From Plantago elongata (lineage: Eukaryota; Streptophyta; Magnoliopsida; Lamiales; Plantaginaceae), in NCBI GenBank assembly GCA_036897095.1, contig JAYMSP010000809.1:1-40872 (forward strand): a stretch of 40,872 bases of DNA. The letters run 5' to 3'. This document shows positions 23,501 through 35,337 of this stretch, in pieces. Made by a program: the position numbers and the translations under genes. Below the pieces are notes generated by a model. It was not told the origin of the DNA, made no database searches, and saw only the letters and a program-made list of their open reading frames with translations. Each line of letters starts with the position of its first letter. Positions within the stretch are counted from its first letter, which is position 1.

Positions 23501-26500
23501 TATCAAGGCATCGCATAGCAGTATACATGTCCACACACATGGCCTATGAGTTGCTTCCTGAATCTGGGAAGGTGTATTGAGATCCTTCCCCCGTCTAATT
23601 TATCATATCACGCTGGTTCCCTAAATTGAGATTTTGAGTTAACTTTTTTGACTCATTTTTGCTTGTTTTGCCCTGCAGGTCATTGCCCTGGATGTGGAGC
23701 TGCCAGTAAAGCAAGCTTTTCATATTCTACATGAACAGGTATTTTATTAATTTTGTAGACTTGCCAAATTCCTCTTTTGGATCATATAAGTAGGGATCAC
23801 TTACTGCTTCTTTAGCCTTCTGGATGAGCACTTTATGTTCCTTTTAATTTATCTTTTTTTCCTTCCTATTCTTCTCTTGTATTTTCCAAAATTGTTTATT
23901 ACACAAATGAAGTAACTGCATGTTTGATGTAGTGTTGGCCTATAGTTTGGAACCTCCCGAGATACAATTTTCTTTCCAGTGTTCAATTTCTTCTATTGAA
24001 ATTGTAAAGCACAATGTGTTGAAAATTAGATTATTTTGTGCCCAATGTTCTGCATCTTATGTACTATTTTTTCTTTATAAATAACGATCAATACAGAATC
24101 AAGATTTCTGATTTTCTCCTTAATATAAAAGTGTACCCCAGAAGAAATGAGCTGTAAATTTGCTGTGTTTATGTCATTCTTTCTGTTTATTTTGTTGACC
24201 TGCTTGCCTCAGGGCAACTGGACAACTCTCCTAATGAACAAATTATTTCCAGGGGATCTCGGTGGCACCACTGTGGGACTTCTCAAAGGGGAAGTTTGTC
24301 GGAGTTCTGACTGCTCTGGATTTTATATTGATCATGAGAGAGGTAAAAAAACTAGCCTTGCATCATGAGGTTGTAAGAACATAGTTAAGGATATACTGCC
24401 CTATTTTAATTGAGGTCATGATTTGCTGTTCACTGTGGGCCCGGGGGTGGGGGACGCTACTCCCAGGGTCGAAAAACTTTAGCGGCATGTGTTAGCAGAA
24501 TATAGTATACTATATTTTGCCTATTCTAGATGCTTCTCTGGGAAGGATCTAGAATACTCGTGTTCAAACTGTAGTGTATGCTTGAGATTTAATACTTCCA
24601 ATTCATACTGACTATTACTTTGCTGATAATCTTTTCTTTGGTTTACTACAATATGTTCTTTGGTGGTTACTACCCATGCTTGTGACGCTAGTGTTAAATG
24701 CTAGTATCTTATAACTTTTAATATGTGTGGCAGCTTGGCAGACATGGATCCAATCTTACTGAGGAAGAGCTTGAAACACACACTATATCTGCTTGGAAAG
24801 ATGCGAAGTCATATTTGAATAGTCAAATGAATGGTCAAGCGGGTGTGGTATCCAGACGGCTTGTGCAGGTAAATCACTATGGGTCATAATCAGGAATGTG
24901 GATTTATGATTTGCAAAAACCAAAACATAGATTCCTTGCATGCTTGGTGCCGTATTAGAACAGGGGGTCTATGGCAGATCAGCTTCTGGTCCTGCGGCTC
25001 CTGCCTTCTAGTCTGATGTTCATTATCGTTTTGCAGATTAGTTTGATGAATTTAGTAAAATTACACTTCCATTTTTCCATGGTATTTGATACACGAAGTA
25101 TGCTATGCATTCAATATCCTATTTAATATAATTCTGCTTGGATGTCTGGTATTACCAAGTTGTGCTGAGCGCCTGCAATTGCATCATCTTATCAAGATTT
25201 ATCAAATTTCCGCGTGGAAGACTTGCTATATGAAATGTTTTACAAAATTGAAGATTTACCAATATCTTATGGCTACCGAATTACCCCCCGGCTTGTCCAA
25301 ATATATCCTCCTATCGTTTATTATAAATTTAGGACATTATGCATTATTCTGCCTTTGTGTTCGGAAATTAGCAAAGCTAATCTTGTGATGTTCTCCAGGC
25401 TGGATCAGATGACAGTTTGAAAGAAATTGCTTTGAAGATTTTACAAAATGGTATCTCTGCAGTTCCTGTCATCCATACTTCTCCAGTAGATTCCTCAAAC
25501 CCACACCTTTTGCATCTTGCTTCTCTTTCTGGAGTACTAAAGTGTAAGTGAATTCAACCGGCCATTTGAACTTGTGTCTTCTTTTTTAAGATGATTGTTT
25601 TTAAGTTTTCATGTATGATGAATATCATGTTTGGTTGCTTTATAGGTATTTGTCGTTTCTTTAAGCATTCCCCAAGCTCTCTACCAGTACTTCAAATGCC
25701 AATTTCAGCAATCCCTGTGGGTACTTGGGTTCCAAAGATTGGAGAACCGAATCGGCGACCTTTGGCAATGTTGAGGCCGAGTTCTTCACTCAGTGCAGCA
25801 TTGAGTTTATTAATTCAAGGTATTTACGAACACAGATAATTGGAGCACAACTTAAGAATTATTTCCAATCATCCTTGTAATCGAATGCACTTGTTTTATG
25901 TTGTACTAATTCTTAATATCCACAGTAAATCACTTTTATCTAATCAAATACGGACATGTACTTCAATTTTAGAGATCTGCTTTTTTTTTTATCAAATCTA
26001 CTTCCTTGAAAACAAGTGAATTGACTAAATCTTTTATCCCCTACGGAATGACCTTTGATGTAAGTAACACTATTAAGGATTTTTAGAAGGATATTTGGTG
26101 GTCTTGTGATAAACTGATAATGAAATTCTTTGAATGTATGGGGCATTATGGATCCAAAACTGAGAGTGCCGGTGGGGATTATACTTTAACGTGTAAAAAA
26201 ACCTGAAGCATCTATTTAAAGAAAGAAGCTATGTTGTTTCTGTTTTTTGATTTCATCCTTTTAATCTTTTAAGGATGTAATTGATTACTTCAGATATATT
26301 CTCTTCCTCCAAAACTAATGAGATCAGTGAATAACTTTGAATCTGTGTTCCAAAAGTTGTGCCACTTTCAAAGTCATAATATATTCTAGAATTCGCAACT
26401 TAGGTGTATACCTTAATTATGGCGTAGTAATGCTTCTTACTCTTTTGCAGCACAAGTTAGCTCAATTCCAATTGTTGATGATAACGACTCCTTATTGGAT

Positions 26501-27515
26501 GTATATTCTCGAAGGTATGTTTCTTACATATTGGTATCCATGCTTATGACATGCCATCAATACTTTCCCTACAATTTGACTGTCTATGCTAATTGTTTTT
26601 CTCAGTGACATAACTACTCTGGCAAAGGACAAGATTTATACGGACATTAATCTAGAGGAGACAACTATTCACCAGGTGAGATAAGTTTTAACTCTTTTAG
26701 CACTGCATGCGGCTTGATTAGCCTGCAACAGATTCACATTTTAATGTTTTGGGGAAGGTGCTCTAAATTTTCTATGAAGGAAACCCAAAGCAGCAACTTC
26801 TTAATGAGCTTCTAAGAGATCTGTCACTTTTGTATTTGCGCCTGCATTAATCTGTAATGATATGTGACTGCTTCTTAGTAATGCCTTTTATCTGGATTCG
26901 GAGGATGCAATTTCTTTTTCAATTTTGAATTTGAATTGGGAAACTGCTGGACGTAACATGCTTTGGAACTCAAACCACTGTCAATATTTGATGTGTGCGT
27001 ATTGTTTTCTTGTGTAGTTACTGCCCACACAGTTAAGTGAGCAGACTCTGATTTCGGCAAGGATTCATGATTTATTTATTGAGATTAAGAAAGAACAACG
27101 AAGTGAGATTTAAAACCATGTTGTCCTTTTCAATTATCTTAATTCAAGGTCTCCCATCTTTCTTGAAAATGTAGGCGATGCAGTACAGAGATGACCCTTT
27201 CTCAACATATGGATACAACAATCAAAAGTGTCACATGTGCTTACGGTCTGACCCTCTGGTTAAGGTCTTGGATAGGTTATCGCAACCAGGTTCGCAATCT
27301 TCTCCTCCATTTATTCAACAAAAAGTATTTTCATTTACGCCTTGTCCTGGCATTTTAGATATCCGTGTTAGATTAATTTTGCAACACATTAAACATTTGA
27401 ACTGGCTGTTATATTTTCAGGGGTGAGGCGACTTGTTATTGTTGAAGCTGGAAGCAAGCGGATTGAAGGTATAATCTCACTAAGCGATGTTTTCCGGTTC
27501 CTACTGGGTAGCTAA
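20520..27515 (+). CDS. SNF4: SNF4-type beta-gamma subunit of SnRK1 kinase, 13 exons
   Basis: Coding exons: 20520-20617, 20796-20880, 22882-23073, 23440-23571, 23679-23738, 24253-24342, 24734-24868, 25399-25543, 25646-25819, 26451-26514, 26606-26675, 27175-27289, 27421-27515. All phases close on 484 residues, about the length of the Arabidopsis homologue SNF4/KINbetagamma. Residues about 13-85 are a CBM48 glycogen-binding-like domain ([35 protein letters not shown]). The rest is four CBS repeats: [15 protein letters not shown] and [20 protein letters not shown] in the first, [19 protein letters not shown] in the second, [20 protein letters not shown] in the third, [20 protein letters not shown] at the C-terminus. 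CBM plus CBS fusion is specific to green plants. The protein is the regulatory subunit of the SNF1/AMPK-type kinase that restrains growth under low energy. Exon 1 is short and follows a 5' leader with an intron and a uORF. Confidence 0.95.
20590..20760 (+). repeat. 61-bp tandem duplication across the exon 1 splice donor
   Basis: The end of coding exon 1 plus its donor (20590-20650) is repeated directly at 20651-20693 with few changes. The first donor is GGG/GTAAAG-like at 20618 and the copy at 20679 is GGTTAAG. A third partial match to the tail ('ataagctgttgttcatgttg') follows at about 20730. Reading through the first donor meets an immediate in-frame TAA, so only the first donor keeps the protein intact. 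Confidence 0.85.
21374..21531 (+). repeat. 78-bp tandem duplication in intron 2 of the SNF4-like gene
   Basis: Units 21374-21451 and 21452-21531 both start 'ttctgttgctaa' and contain 'atgtatacccaaacatgact' and 'tgtcgttaacta'. They differ at only a handful of positions. Confidence 0.9.
21715..21765 (+). repeat. T23 - GGGT - G24 homopolymer tract
   Basis: A run of 23 T (21715-21737) is followed by GGGT and a run of 24 G (21742-21765), inside intron 2. Such a tract can form G-quadruplex or triplex structures, but the junction of two long homopolymers is also a known weak point of sequencing and assembly, so the exact lengths should be distrusted. Confidence 0.8.
22456..22800 (+). repeat. About 172-bp tandem duplication in intron 2
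   Basis: Two diverged units, about 22456-22627 and 22628-22800, share 'atagtcacca', 'cagtagctt', 'tgatttcaggaacca'-like and 'gagagca' blocks in the same order. Together with the 78-bp pair they account for much of this 2.0-kb intron. Confidence 0.75.
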
Positions 27516-28547
27516 ATAATGGAACCAGGCAGATGATGATGTGGCATTGTTTTTCGTATATACAATTGGACGGCCATCTTTCTCTCGGCCCAGTTTAAGT
27601 TAGTGGGCTGTAGATGAGGAGTGTAAGTTGTTTTTGGGGTTTAACCGGAAAGTACTTGTTTTGCATACGTGGTTGAATGTCATGTCTTGGCTGCGTAACT
27701 TATATGGCTGGTGGGTCACTCAGATTTTTGCGGAAATATTTGGGGGTCTGCTATTTTCGTGGAAAGAATAAGAAAGGGATAGGTGAATTGGGTGGACGAT
27801 GTGGGTGGCTATTTGTTTCATTTTATTAATTTCTGGCCATTGCGTTTCGTCCCATAAACGAGAACGGTCAATTAGTCTTGTAGTCGTACTTTTCTATTCA
27901 TTGGCTTGTTATTTAACTGATTGAAAACTGGACGGAGGCATGCATTTGTCATGGTGCAAATTAGTTGAACGGATGGATATGATTTAGAATGAAAAGCTTA
28001 CTGTTGTCATATGTATCTTGGTTTGTTGTTCTTTACTTCACTACTGTTTAATTAATGCGTATGATAACTTGTACTACTAGTACCAATATGCATGGGGATA
28101 CTAGTTTGAATTTCGTGAGGTGCAAGAGAAGACGGGGTAAACCAGATGGCATCTAGTGCGACATGTTCATAACGGATGGTAGAATTCTAAGTTGAATTTG
28201 AAGTTTTGAACTTGTGAATAAGAGGATGTTATTCTTCAGTTTTTAACCAGATTAGGGTCGTAGTAGTATATAGTTAGTTCTACTTAGATCAAGTATTTGG
28301 CAAATGACAGAGAGATGTATCCTAATAGTAACTTAGAATCTATGTAGTAGAGTTCATTCGATCACTTGCTTTCAAGTCTTGTGGCTGCGAACTCCACTCA
28401 CTATATAAAACAAGTGGGTTGATGATGAGCCTCTGCTAAACAAAAGGATAGGGGCAATGGATATGCATATGGCTCAAGACGGTGATATATGTCTATTACT
28501 ATAACGGATGCTATTTCATGGATTACCATACCACTATTGTTTGCACC
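27516..28547. other. 3' flank of the SNF4-like gene, no gene seen
   Basis: Sequence after the stop codon is T-rich at first, as in plant 3' UTRs. No canonical AATAAA stands out; 'aataag' near 27768 is one candidate. From about 28000 the DNA is intergenic with no ORF of note up to the LINE tail. Confidence 0.45.
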
Positions 28548-28714
28548 TTTTTTTTTCTTTTAGAAATAAGAGGATTTTATTTATCCAGAGGAAGGGAGCA
28601 AACTTGTCACGGGATAAAACTCTAAACTCTAGATGTGATGTGACAAAAAGCTCATTATAAAGAGTCAATCAGACTAGATATTACATCATGGAACAGTAGA
28701 TACAAATGAATGAA

Positions 28715-29150
28715 CTAAGGTGGTTCATAGTAATCAAATGGAACAACAAAGTAACCATAGGAGTCATCCATAAAATCATGGCAACGCAAGTGTGCCAGAT
28801 TGTTGGCCTCTCGTCGAATGTGTTGGACATTGGAGGCAGCGAATCCTTGGAGTGTTTCTCGCAAGGCAGAATAGATTGCTCCATTAGAGGACATAGCATT
28901 TCTCCCATCTTTTATATGGTTGATCACGATAAGCGAGTCCCCCTCTTGAATATTTTTTTCGAAGTTCATTTCTCGGGCTAACGAAACAACAAGTCTGGCA
29001 GCGAAGAGCTCGGCTATTTCTACATCTACATGTGCAGCCAGCTTCTTCCTACTCCACACAAGCGGGAGGCTCGCCAGCAATCCCGCATGTGCTGCCTTGT
29101 TTGGGAACGGCTACGTCAAAATTCAGTTTTATCCATCCCTCAAGTGGAGC
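28715..29150 (-). pseudogene. RNase H domain of the LINE (remnant)
   Basis: The 121-codon frame 29080-28715, together with the stretch upstream of it to about 29150, carries the RNase H pattern: NFDVAV (first acidic residue), VDVEIAELFAARLVVSLA (Glu helix), EGDSLIVINHIKDG (second Asp) and HIRREANNLAHL near the C-terminus. A break near 29080 separates the first strand from the rest. The domain helps remove RNA from the RNA-DNA hybrid in plant L1-type elements. Confidence 0.8.
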
Positions 29151-30608
29151 TTTCCAGGGGCCTTGAATAGTGGCCGATACCTTAGGCATCTGACCAACAT
29201 GTTTGAATTGATTTGACCTGTGAAAGTTAAGATTATTGAACAACAAAGTGAAGGGTTTCCATGGGGGCAAACCGATGTGGTCATGAATAATTTTATTCCT
29301 GCCGTACCTGATACTCCAACACGAAGTCACAAAAAAAGCAAAGCCCTTGGAGTCCAGACGAATCCGAACCCCATGTATCCAATCCCAGACAGTATCAGAA
29401 ACAAAGAAAAGAGAAGAGTGAGGGAGGGAGGTGGGTGAGAGCCCAGTATTGCTGTGCAAAATGGCAATCCCTTAACAACTGCAAAAGGGACTCAAGGGAG
29501 TGAGAACAGACCACACAAGAAGCATCAGAATTCAAATGACAACGATTCAGTTCACCATTAGTGGGCAGGGAGTTATGAAGAGCCCTCCACAAAATGTTTG
29601 ACTTTATTAGGGGTCTTAATATGCCAAACAAAATTCCAGTTTTCCATTATCTGGTGGGAGGAGGAGCAAGAGTTATTGGCATCTTGCATCTCTTTAATCG
29701 TCATTGCCAAATGATAGGTCGAGCTAACAATATAGCACCCATGTTTAGTGAAATGCCAGACAAGAGAGTCGGCTGTGTTCCTGTTCGCCAAAGGAATCTT
29801 CAGAATTTCTTGTATGTCATCTTGCCGGAAGAGATATTGGAGGACGGGCAGGTCCCAATCGCAGCCAGAAGGCTGGATAAGAAAGGAGATGTCAAGGGGG
29901 CCTTCAATTCATGACATAGATCTGGGGTTTTTGGTTTGAAAGAAGAATTCCTCGGGATCCATTTGTCAGTCCATATGTCTATATGGTCGCCAGTCCCCAC
30001 TCTCCAATGTGTACCTTCATTGACAACATCCAAAGCCGCACAAATACTCTTCCAAGTGAATGAAGAGTTAGGCTCAGCCGAGGCATGTAAACTATCACAA
30101 TGAAGAAAGTATTTTGCTTTATAAATGCGAGTCAAGAGAGAGTTAGGTTCTTCCAAAATCTGCCAAATTTGTTTCCCTAAAAGCGCCAAGTTGAAAGCTT
30201 TGAGATCACGGAATCCCAAGCCTCCATCTCGTTTGCTTTTAGTCATGACTTTCCAACTTACCCAATGCATTTCATCCTTTCCTTCGTCACCCCACCAATA
30301 ATTAGTAATAAGGGACTCAAGATCATGGAGAAGATTATCAGGCAACTTGAAACAACATATGGCATAGCTAGGAATGGCTTGTAAAACAAATTTAATAAGA
30401 ACCTCATTTCCAGCTTTGGATAAAAATTTACCGTCAAAAGATTTAGCTTTATTCCACATTTTATCCCTAAGCCAACAAAAAAATCCTTTTTATTTTTCCC
30501 CATGGTGGTAGGGAGACCCAAGTATTTTTCATGTTTGTTAACAACCTGGACATGCAAGATATTTTGAATAGTAGATTGAAGATCAGCATCAACGTTTCTA
30601 CTAAAGAC

Positions 30609-31500
30609 TCTGAGATTTTAACTCAAGTAACTAGACTACTGTGATATAGTTTTCAATATCTTGAGGAGCTCAAGGGACTGGGTCATGGTGATTCGGTCTT
30701 CAATATCTTGAGTTTATTTTTGCTTCGGTTATGGTTACCGTGTGATTCATTTTGTGTTAGTGGCTATAGTGACATCTTAAATTACTTGCCCCTTTAGTAC
30801 TTTGAAAGCATAGGGTGTAGGGGACTAGTTAAAATGGGCGGGGCGGGCCTTTTGTCGTGACAACATCTTAAATTGCTTGCCACTTGCCATGTCTGAGCAT
30901 GGGATGGAGGGATGTTGCTAATAGTGCGATCGGAACGCGGTTCATGACTAGTCCTTAAATTTGTTGCCACTTGTAGTAGGAGGAACATAGAATGGAGGGG
31001 TGTCACTAGCATAGTTAACTGGCTTCGGAGTGAATCTGTGGTGCTAGTCACCATCGTTGTCGTACTGGACGTGTCCAAATACTATAAAAAAACGGCTTTA
31101 GTGTCGTGAGGGTTGATGGAGGCGTATACCAAACCAATACGCACCAAAGTGCGGACTTCGGTAAAACAGACACTTATGATGGCTCTTTTGAATTGACGGA
31201 TGGTTTTATCCTAGTTTGTAAATGTTCACGTGGTTGAGATTTAGCCTGGTGATGCAGACATGAGGGGTTGTGATGAGGCCGTTGAGTGTTCTGTTCTTCT
31301 GAGGCAGATTTTTGGTTGTAGTTTTTGGTTACGACATTGTAGAGCTTTGATCGTAATTGTTTTGGTTGATTCTCGAGTGGTGGTCTAGACTTTGCTCTAT
31401 GGTTTGGATATTGTGATGTAGAGTTTCTTTCCTTTGTAATTGTTCGTCGAAAGCATCTATTGATTTTTTATTAATAAAATTTTGGCCGTTTAAAAAAAAA
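30609..31500 (+). mobile_element. 5'-truncated LINE fragment nested in the older LINE
   Basis: An 892-bp block interrupts the older LINE between its RT palm and C-terminal region. It ends at 31500 in a run of nine A preceded by 'ttaataaaattttggccgtt', typical of plant LINE 3' ends. It is flanked by the 16-bp direct repeat cgtttctactaaagac (30593-30608 and 31501-31516). It holds no coding domain, so it is a 3'-UTR-like fragment from a truncated insertion, in the opposite orientation to its host element. Confidence 0.88.
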
Positions 31501-31955
31501 CGTTTCTACTAAAGACAATATTAGACTTATCCAGGTTGATTTCTTGCCCAAAACCATGGCTATAAATCTGAAGAATATCAATAATATGACTAGCAGCCTC
31601 AGGGGTGGCTTGGCATCAATCATGGTGTCATCGGTGAAGAGAAGGTGGGAAACCTCAGGGGCGCTAGGGCTAACCTTAACACCCTTCAAATCGCCTCTAC
31701 CCACAACATTAGCAAAGAGAGAGCAAAGAGCTTCAATACAAAACAAGAAGAGGTAAGGGGAAAGAGGATCACCTTGACGGATACCTCTTTCAAGGTTAAA
31801 ACGACTAAATTGACTACCATTAAGGACAATAGAATAAGACACAGTACGAACAAAAGTAAGAATCAGATTAACAAAATCAGAATAAAAGCCAAGCTTATGA
31901 AGTAAGAGTTTTAAGAAGGACCATTCGACATGATCGAAGGCTTTACTCAAATCAA

Positions 31956-32079
31956 GTTTTAGAGGCAAATGATCAGTTTTGCATTTAGTTTACGCTTCAA
32001 ATAGTGATTAAGTTCGGGTTTTAGAGGCAAATGATCAGTTTTGCATTTAGTTTACGCTTCAAATAGTGATTAAGTTTGT
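31956..32079 (-). repeat. 62-bp tandem duplication inside the LINE RT gene
   Basis: Two near-identical units (31956-32017 and 32018-32079) share 'gttttagaggcaaatgatca' and 'gcatttagtttacgcttcaa'. Since 62 is not a multiple of three, the duplication by itself puts the RT reading frame out of register between the fingers and palm blocks. Near identity points to a recent event. Confidence 0.92.
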
Positions 32080-33326
32080 AAGCCACAAGAACATTATCAG
32101 TGATAAGCCTACCAGGAATAAAAGCTGATTGAGTCTCAGTAATCAAATAATTCATATGAGGCTTTAAACGATTGGTAATACACTTAGAAGCGATTTAAAA
32201 AATGACATTACTGAGACTGATAGGCCTAAACTGGTTAATAAGATCAGGAGAGCAGCACTTAGGAATGAAGACAATGCGAGTGTAGTTCAGATGAGCATCA
32301 AAAGTACCAGTGTTCAAAAAATTCAGACAAAAGCGAACCACAGATTGACCAACAACATTCCAATATTTTTGAAAAAATAAAACCGGGAATCTATGGGGGC
32401 TTGGGGACTTGAGAGGGTACATTTGGAAGAGAGAAGCTTTTACCTCCTCGGGAGAGTATTCGCAGCAGTTCCTTGTTCATATCATCTGTAACTTTCGTTC
32501 CCTAATACTCAAGAGCTGCTTCCACATCTGTCGGAAGTGGCTTAACAGGGCTGAAGATTCCACGAAAGTAACTGACGTCAATTTCACCCATCTTTCCTTG
32601 GTCAGTACGGAGAACCCCGGAGGCATCTTTCAATCCAATAATCTCGTTCTTGCGCTGACGGAGGCTGGCTCGGGAATGAAAGAACCGGGTATTACGATCC
32701 CCTTCTTGTGCCCATTGCACTTTAGCTCTTTGACGCCACATTGAGTTCTCGCGTTCCAGCAGTTCTTCCAATTCCGATTTTAATGATTGTTCTTCAAGTT
32801 TCGATTCAGCTGTAATAGTCGATACCTGATTCTCTCCCAGACGTTTCCGGATCTGCTGAGTTCTCCCCCGTATACTACCAAACTCTGTTTGCTCCAGTTG
32901 TTTAAGTCAATTAGGCAAGTATCGATCGAAGACAAGATGTCGCCAGCCGGATCCCAGTTTCCGGCAATGACTTTCTCGCAATCGACATGGCTAACTCACA
33001 TAGACTCAAATTTGAAGGTTTGGGATCGACGTTGGGGTTTTGGTCGGCCACTGTCAAAGGTCAATTTCAGAGGATTATGGTCGGTATAGGAGCACTTGAG
33101 GTGGAAGACATAAGCATTGGGGAAGAGAGAGCTCCAAGATGAATCTGCTAGTAATCTGTCGAGTCTGGCACATATAGTGTGTGGATGGATATACACGCTT
33201 GTTGTACCAAGTATAATGGTAACCAGTGTATCCCAAGTCAACAAGACCCGTTTGATGTAAACAATTCCCAAAATTTCGAGTTCTATAAGGACTAACATGC
33301 AAACCACCCGATTTTTTAGAGTTTGA

Positions 33327-33483
33327 GAGGCTGATTGGCATGGTACAAATGACCATTTGAATGAGATTTTGATGAAATTGTGTTTGGAATGAAATTGAAA
33401 TGGGGTATTTGAATTGTATTTTAGGCAAAATTACTGTTCATTGAGCCAAATAGAGGTATTTAAATGCTTGGCCAATCAGCCCC
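33327..33483. mobile_element. Tourist-like MITE inserted in the LINE endonuclease
   Basis: 157 bp with inverted ends GAGGCTGATTGGC (left) and GGGGCTGATTGGC (right, reverse complement). The host trinucleotide TGA is duplicated at 33324-33326 and 33484-33486. It splits the endonuclease codons directly after the conserved DFNEIL motif; the host frame resumes with SKKSGG on the other side. The 3-bp target and GGGGCTG-type ends fit PIF/Harbinger (Tourist) MITEs, although the usual target is TWA rather than TGA. Confidence 0.8.
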
Positions 33484-34479
33484 TGATAAAATTTCATTAA
33501 AGTCTCCAATACAAAGCCAAGCTCTATAAGATAGAGTACCCAAACGATTCAAAAGGTTCCAAGCATGCTTCATATGATTAACACCCGGTTCACCATAGAA
33601 TCTGGTGAAACGCCAAATAACATTACTATTACAAAGTTGAACATGTGCGTCTATGTGATATCTAGAAAAATTTTGAAGAGTAACTTGGGTGCCTTTGCTC
33701 CAAAGTAAAGCAAGGACCCCGCTTCTACCATGAGATGCAACGAAAAAATTAAAAACATTAAAATGAGCTTTCAAAAGATCAACTCCACTGCCATTTAAGC
33801 GAGTTTCCATGAGGAAGATGAGGTCGGGGTGAGACTCTTGAATCAAATCTCCTAGCCAAGAAAATGTAAGATTTTTCTAAAAGATAGAAAAAACAAGGTT
33901 TTTTGTGGTTTCGCGATCGGTCTATTTTCTTAAAAAACCGTCGAGATAAATATTTTCCATTATGCTTTTAACAGATTATGTTATGCTTAGCATTTAAAAT
34001 TTCAGTTGCATTTTAACGTGTTTTGTTAATTTTTTAAAGATGATAGGGTGGTTTTAAGGCGTCGATAATGTATGTTTCGATTATATTTTTAACTTCTTTT
34101 ATTAACAATTAAACAAATTGTGTGATGGTTTTAAGTACCTACATGATATTTTTATGACAATTTGATATAGTTTTTAGTGACAAATTAATACCATTAAACA
34201 GATCTAAAAGTTGCAGGAAAAGTCATTAAAACAATAATAAACAAACTTAAATAAGCTACTCAAACATTCAAATATTTTAAAACATTTATTTTTGTAGAAA
34301 AAAATTACAATAAATGTCTATTCGGTGTTTTTTTATGCAAAAGCAATTGAGTTGTTAAAATATATCTTTTACCGATCAAACTTGGTGAACTTCAATTTTC
34401 TATCTTTTGTGCATGTGTTTGTTGCTTCAATAATACAATGACAACTTTGAGAGACCTATCATCCAAGTTGATGTCATTA

Positions 34480-35220
34480 TTAAACTTGCATAAAACATTC
34501 ACTAGGTTAATTAAAACTATAACAACTTTCATTAGAAATATCACATCGATGCTTAAAAACAAAGAGGAAATGTGTAACACATGCTAAAAACAGTAACATT
34601 GATGTTTAAATCAATAACATTGCATTACAAAGCATTATAACAAAGTATGAGCATGCAACACAAGTTATAACAGTAACATTAATAGATAAAATAATAGCCA
34701 CCCCTCTTAAAACTATAACAAAACATTTGCAATAAATCAAAATCAGAAGCTGAAGCTAAAATACTAACGTTGATGCTTAAAATTATAACAATATGTCTTA
34801 TAACTATAACGTATGACCTAATAATAATAACATGCATCTACTCAACATAAGATACATATAGTAACATTAATGCTTACAACTATAATAATGTACAAAACTA
34901 GAAAAACACCTTTTAAAATTATAACAAAGCACATAACAAGCAACACAAGTTTTAAAAAAATGCTTAAACCACAATAGTGCATCTTAAGATTATAACAGTA
35001 CTTCTTACAACTATAAAAAAGCATTTGCAAAAAATTGAATCATGAATATTTTACCAGAGACTAAAAACATCAATGGTGCTGCTTAAACTACAATAATAGA
35101 TCTTGAAACTATAACATTTACGCTAAAGCAGTAATAGACGAAAACATTCAACACAAACTTAAACCATAACAATGATGTCTAGAACTATATCACCAGCTCT
35201 TAAAACCATAAAAAAACACT
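34480..35220. repeat. Degenerate 'aactataaca' repeat region
   Basis: Short variants of 'cttaaaactataacaa' or 'ttataacagtaacatt' recur at irregular spacing of roughly 30-60 bases through this block. The array is too diverged to define a unit. No coding frame is supported. Confidence 0.6.
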
Positions 35221-35337
35221 AAATTGCGAAAATTAATTTTCACTGTACGAATTTCAGATCTGAAATCATATTTCTGATCTAAAACTAGATCTGAAAATAC
35301 CAAATTGTAAAATCAACGAAAAATAAAAAATAAAAGG

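Larger units (their letters stand above)
28548..33857 (-). mobile_element. Decayed L1-type LINE retrotransposon
   Basis: On the minus strand, in order: endonuclease parts (33846-33487 and 33323-32996, with LIFLMETRLNGSG, CIGDFNEIL, YTGYHYTWYNKR); RT N-terminal linker (32771-32502, AQEGDRNTRFFHSRA); RT fingers (32422-32195, VLFFQKYWNVVG, FRPISLSN); RT palm (31968-31517, KLDLSKAFDHVEW, RGIRQGDPLSPYLF, HLLFTDDTM); C-terminal RT/zf-RVT region (30557-29500, GGLGFRDLKAFNLALLGKQ, WRALHNSLPTN); RNase H (about 29150-28715, WIKLNFDVAV, IAELFAARL, EGDSLIVI, REANNLAHL). Frameshifts separate most blocks and three later events interrupt it. The 3' oligo-A lies at 28548-28561 as T on the plus strand. The N-terminal part of the endonuclease and ORF1 are missing at the right end, where another element begins. 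It cannot make an intact protein. Confidence 0.92.

Noticed and set aside
25086..25420. Overlapping frames of 100 and 68 codons in the SNF4-like gene
   Set aside because: They fall in the intron between exons 7 and 8, out of phase with the protein, with no family match.
34480..35220. CRISPR-like or satellite array
   Set aside because: Spacing is irregular and units are highly diverged; this is plant nuclear DNA, and no fixed repeat-spacer structure exists.
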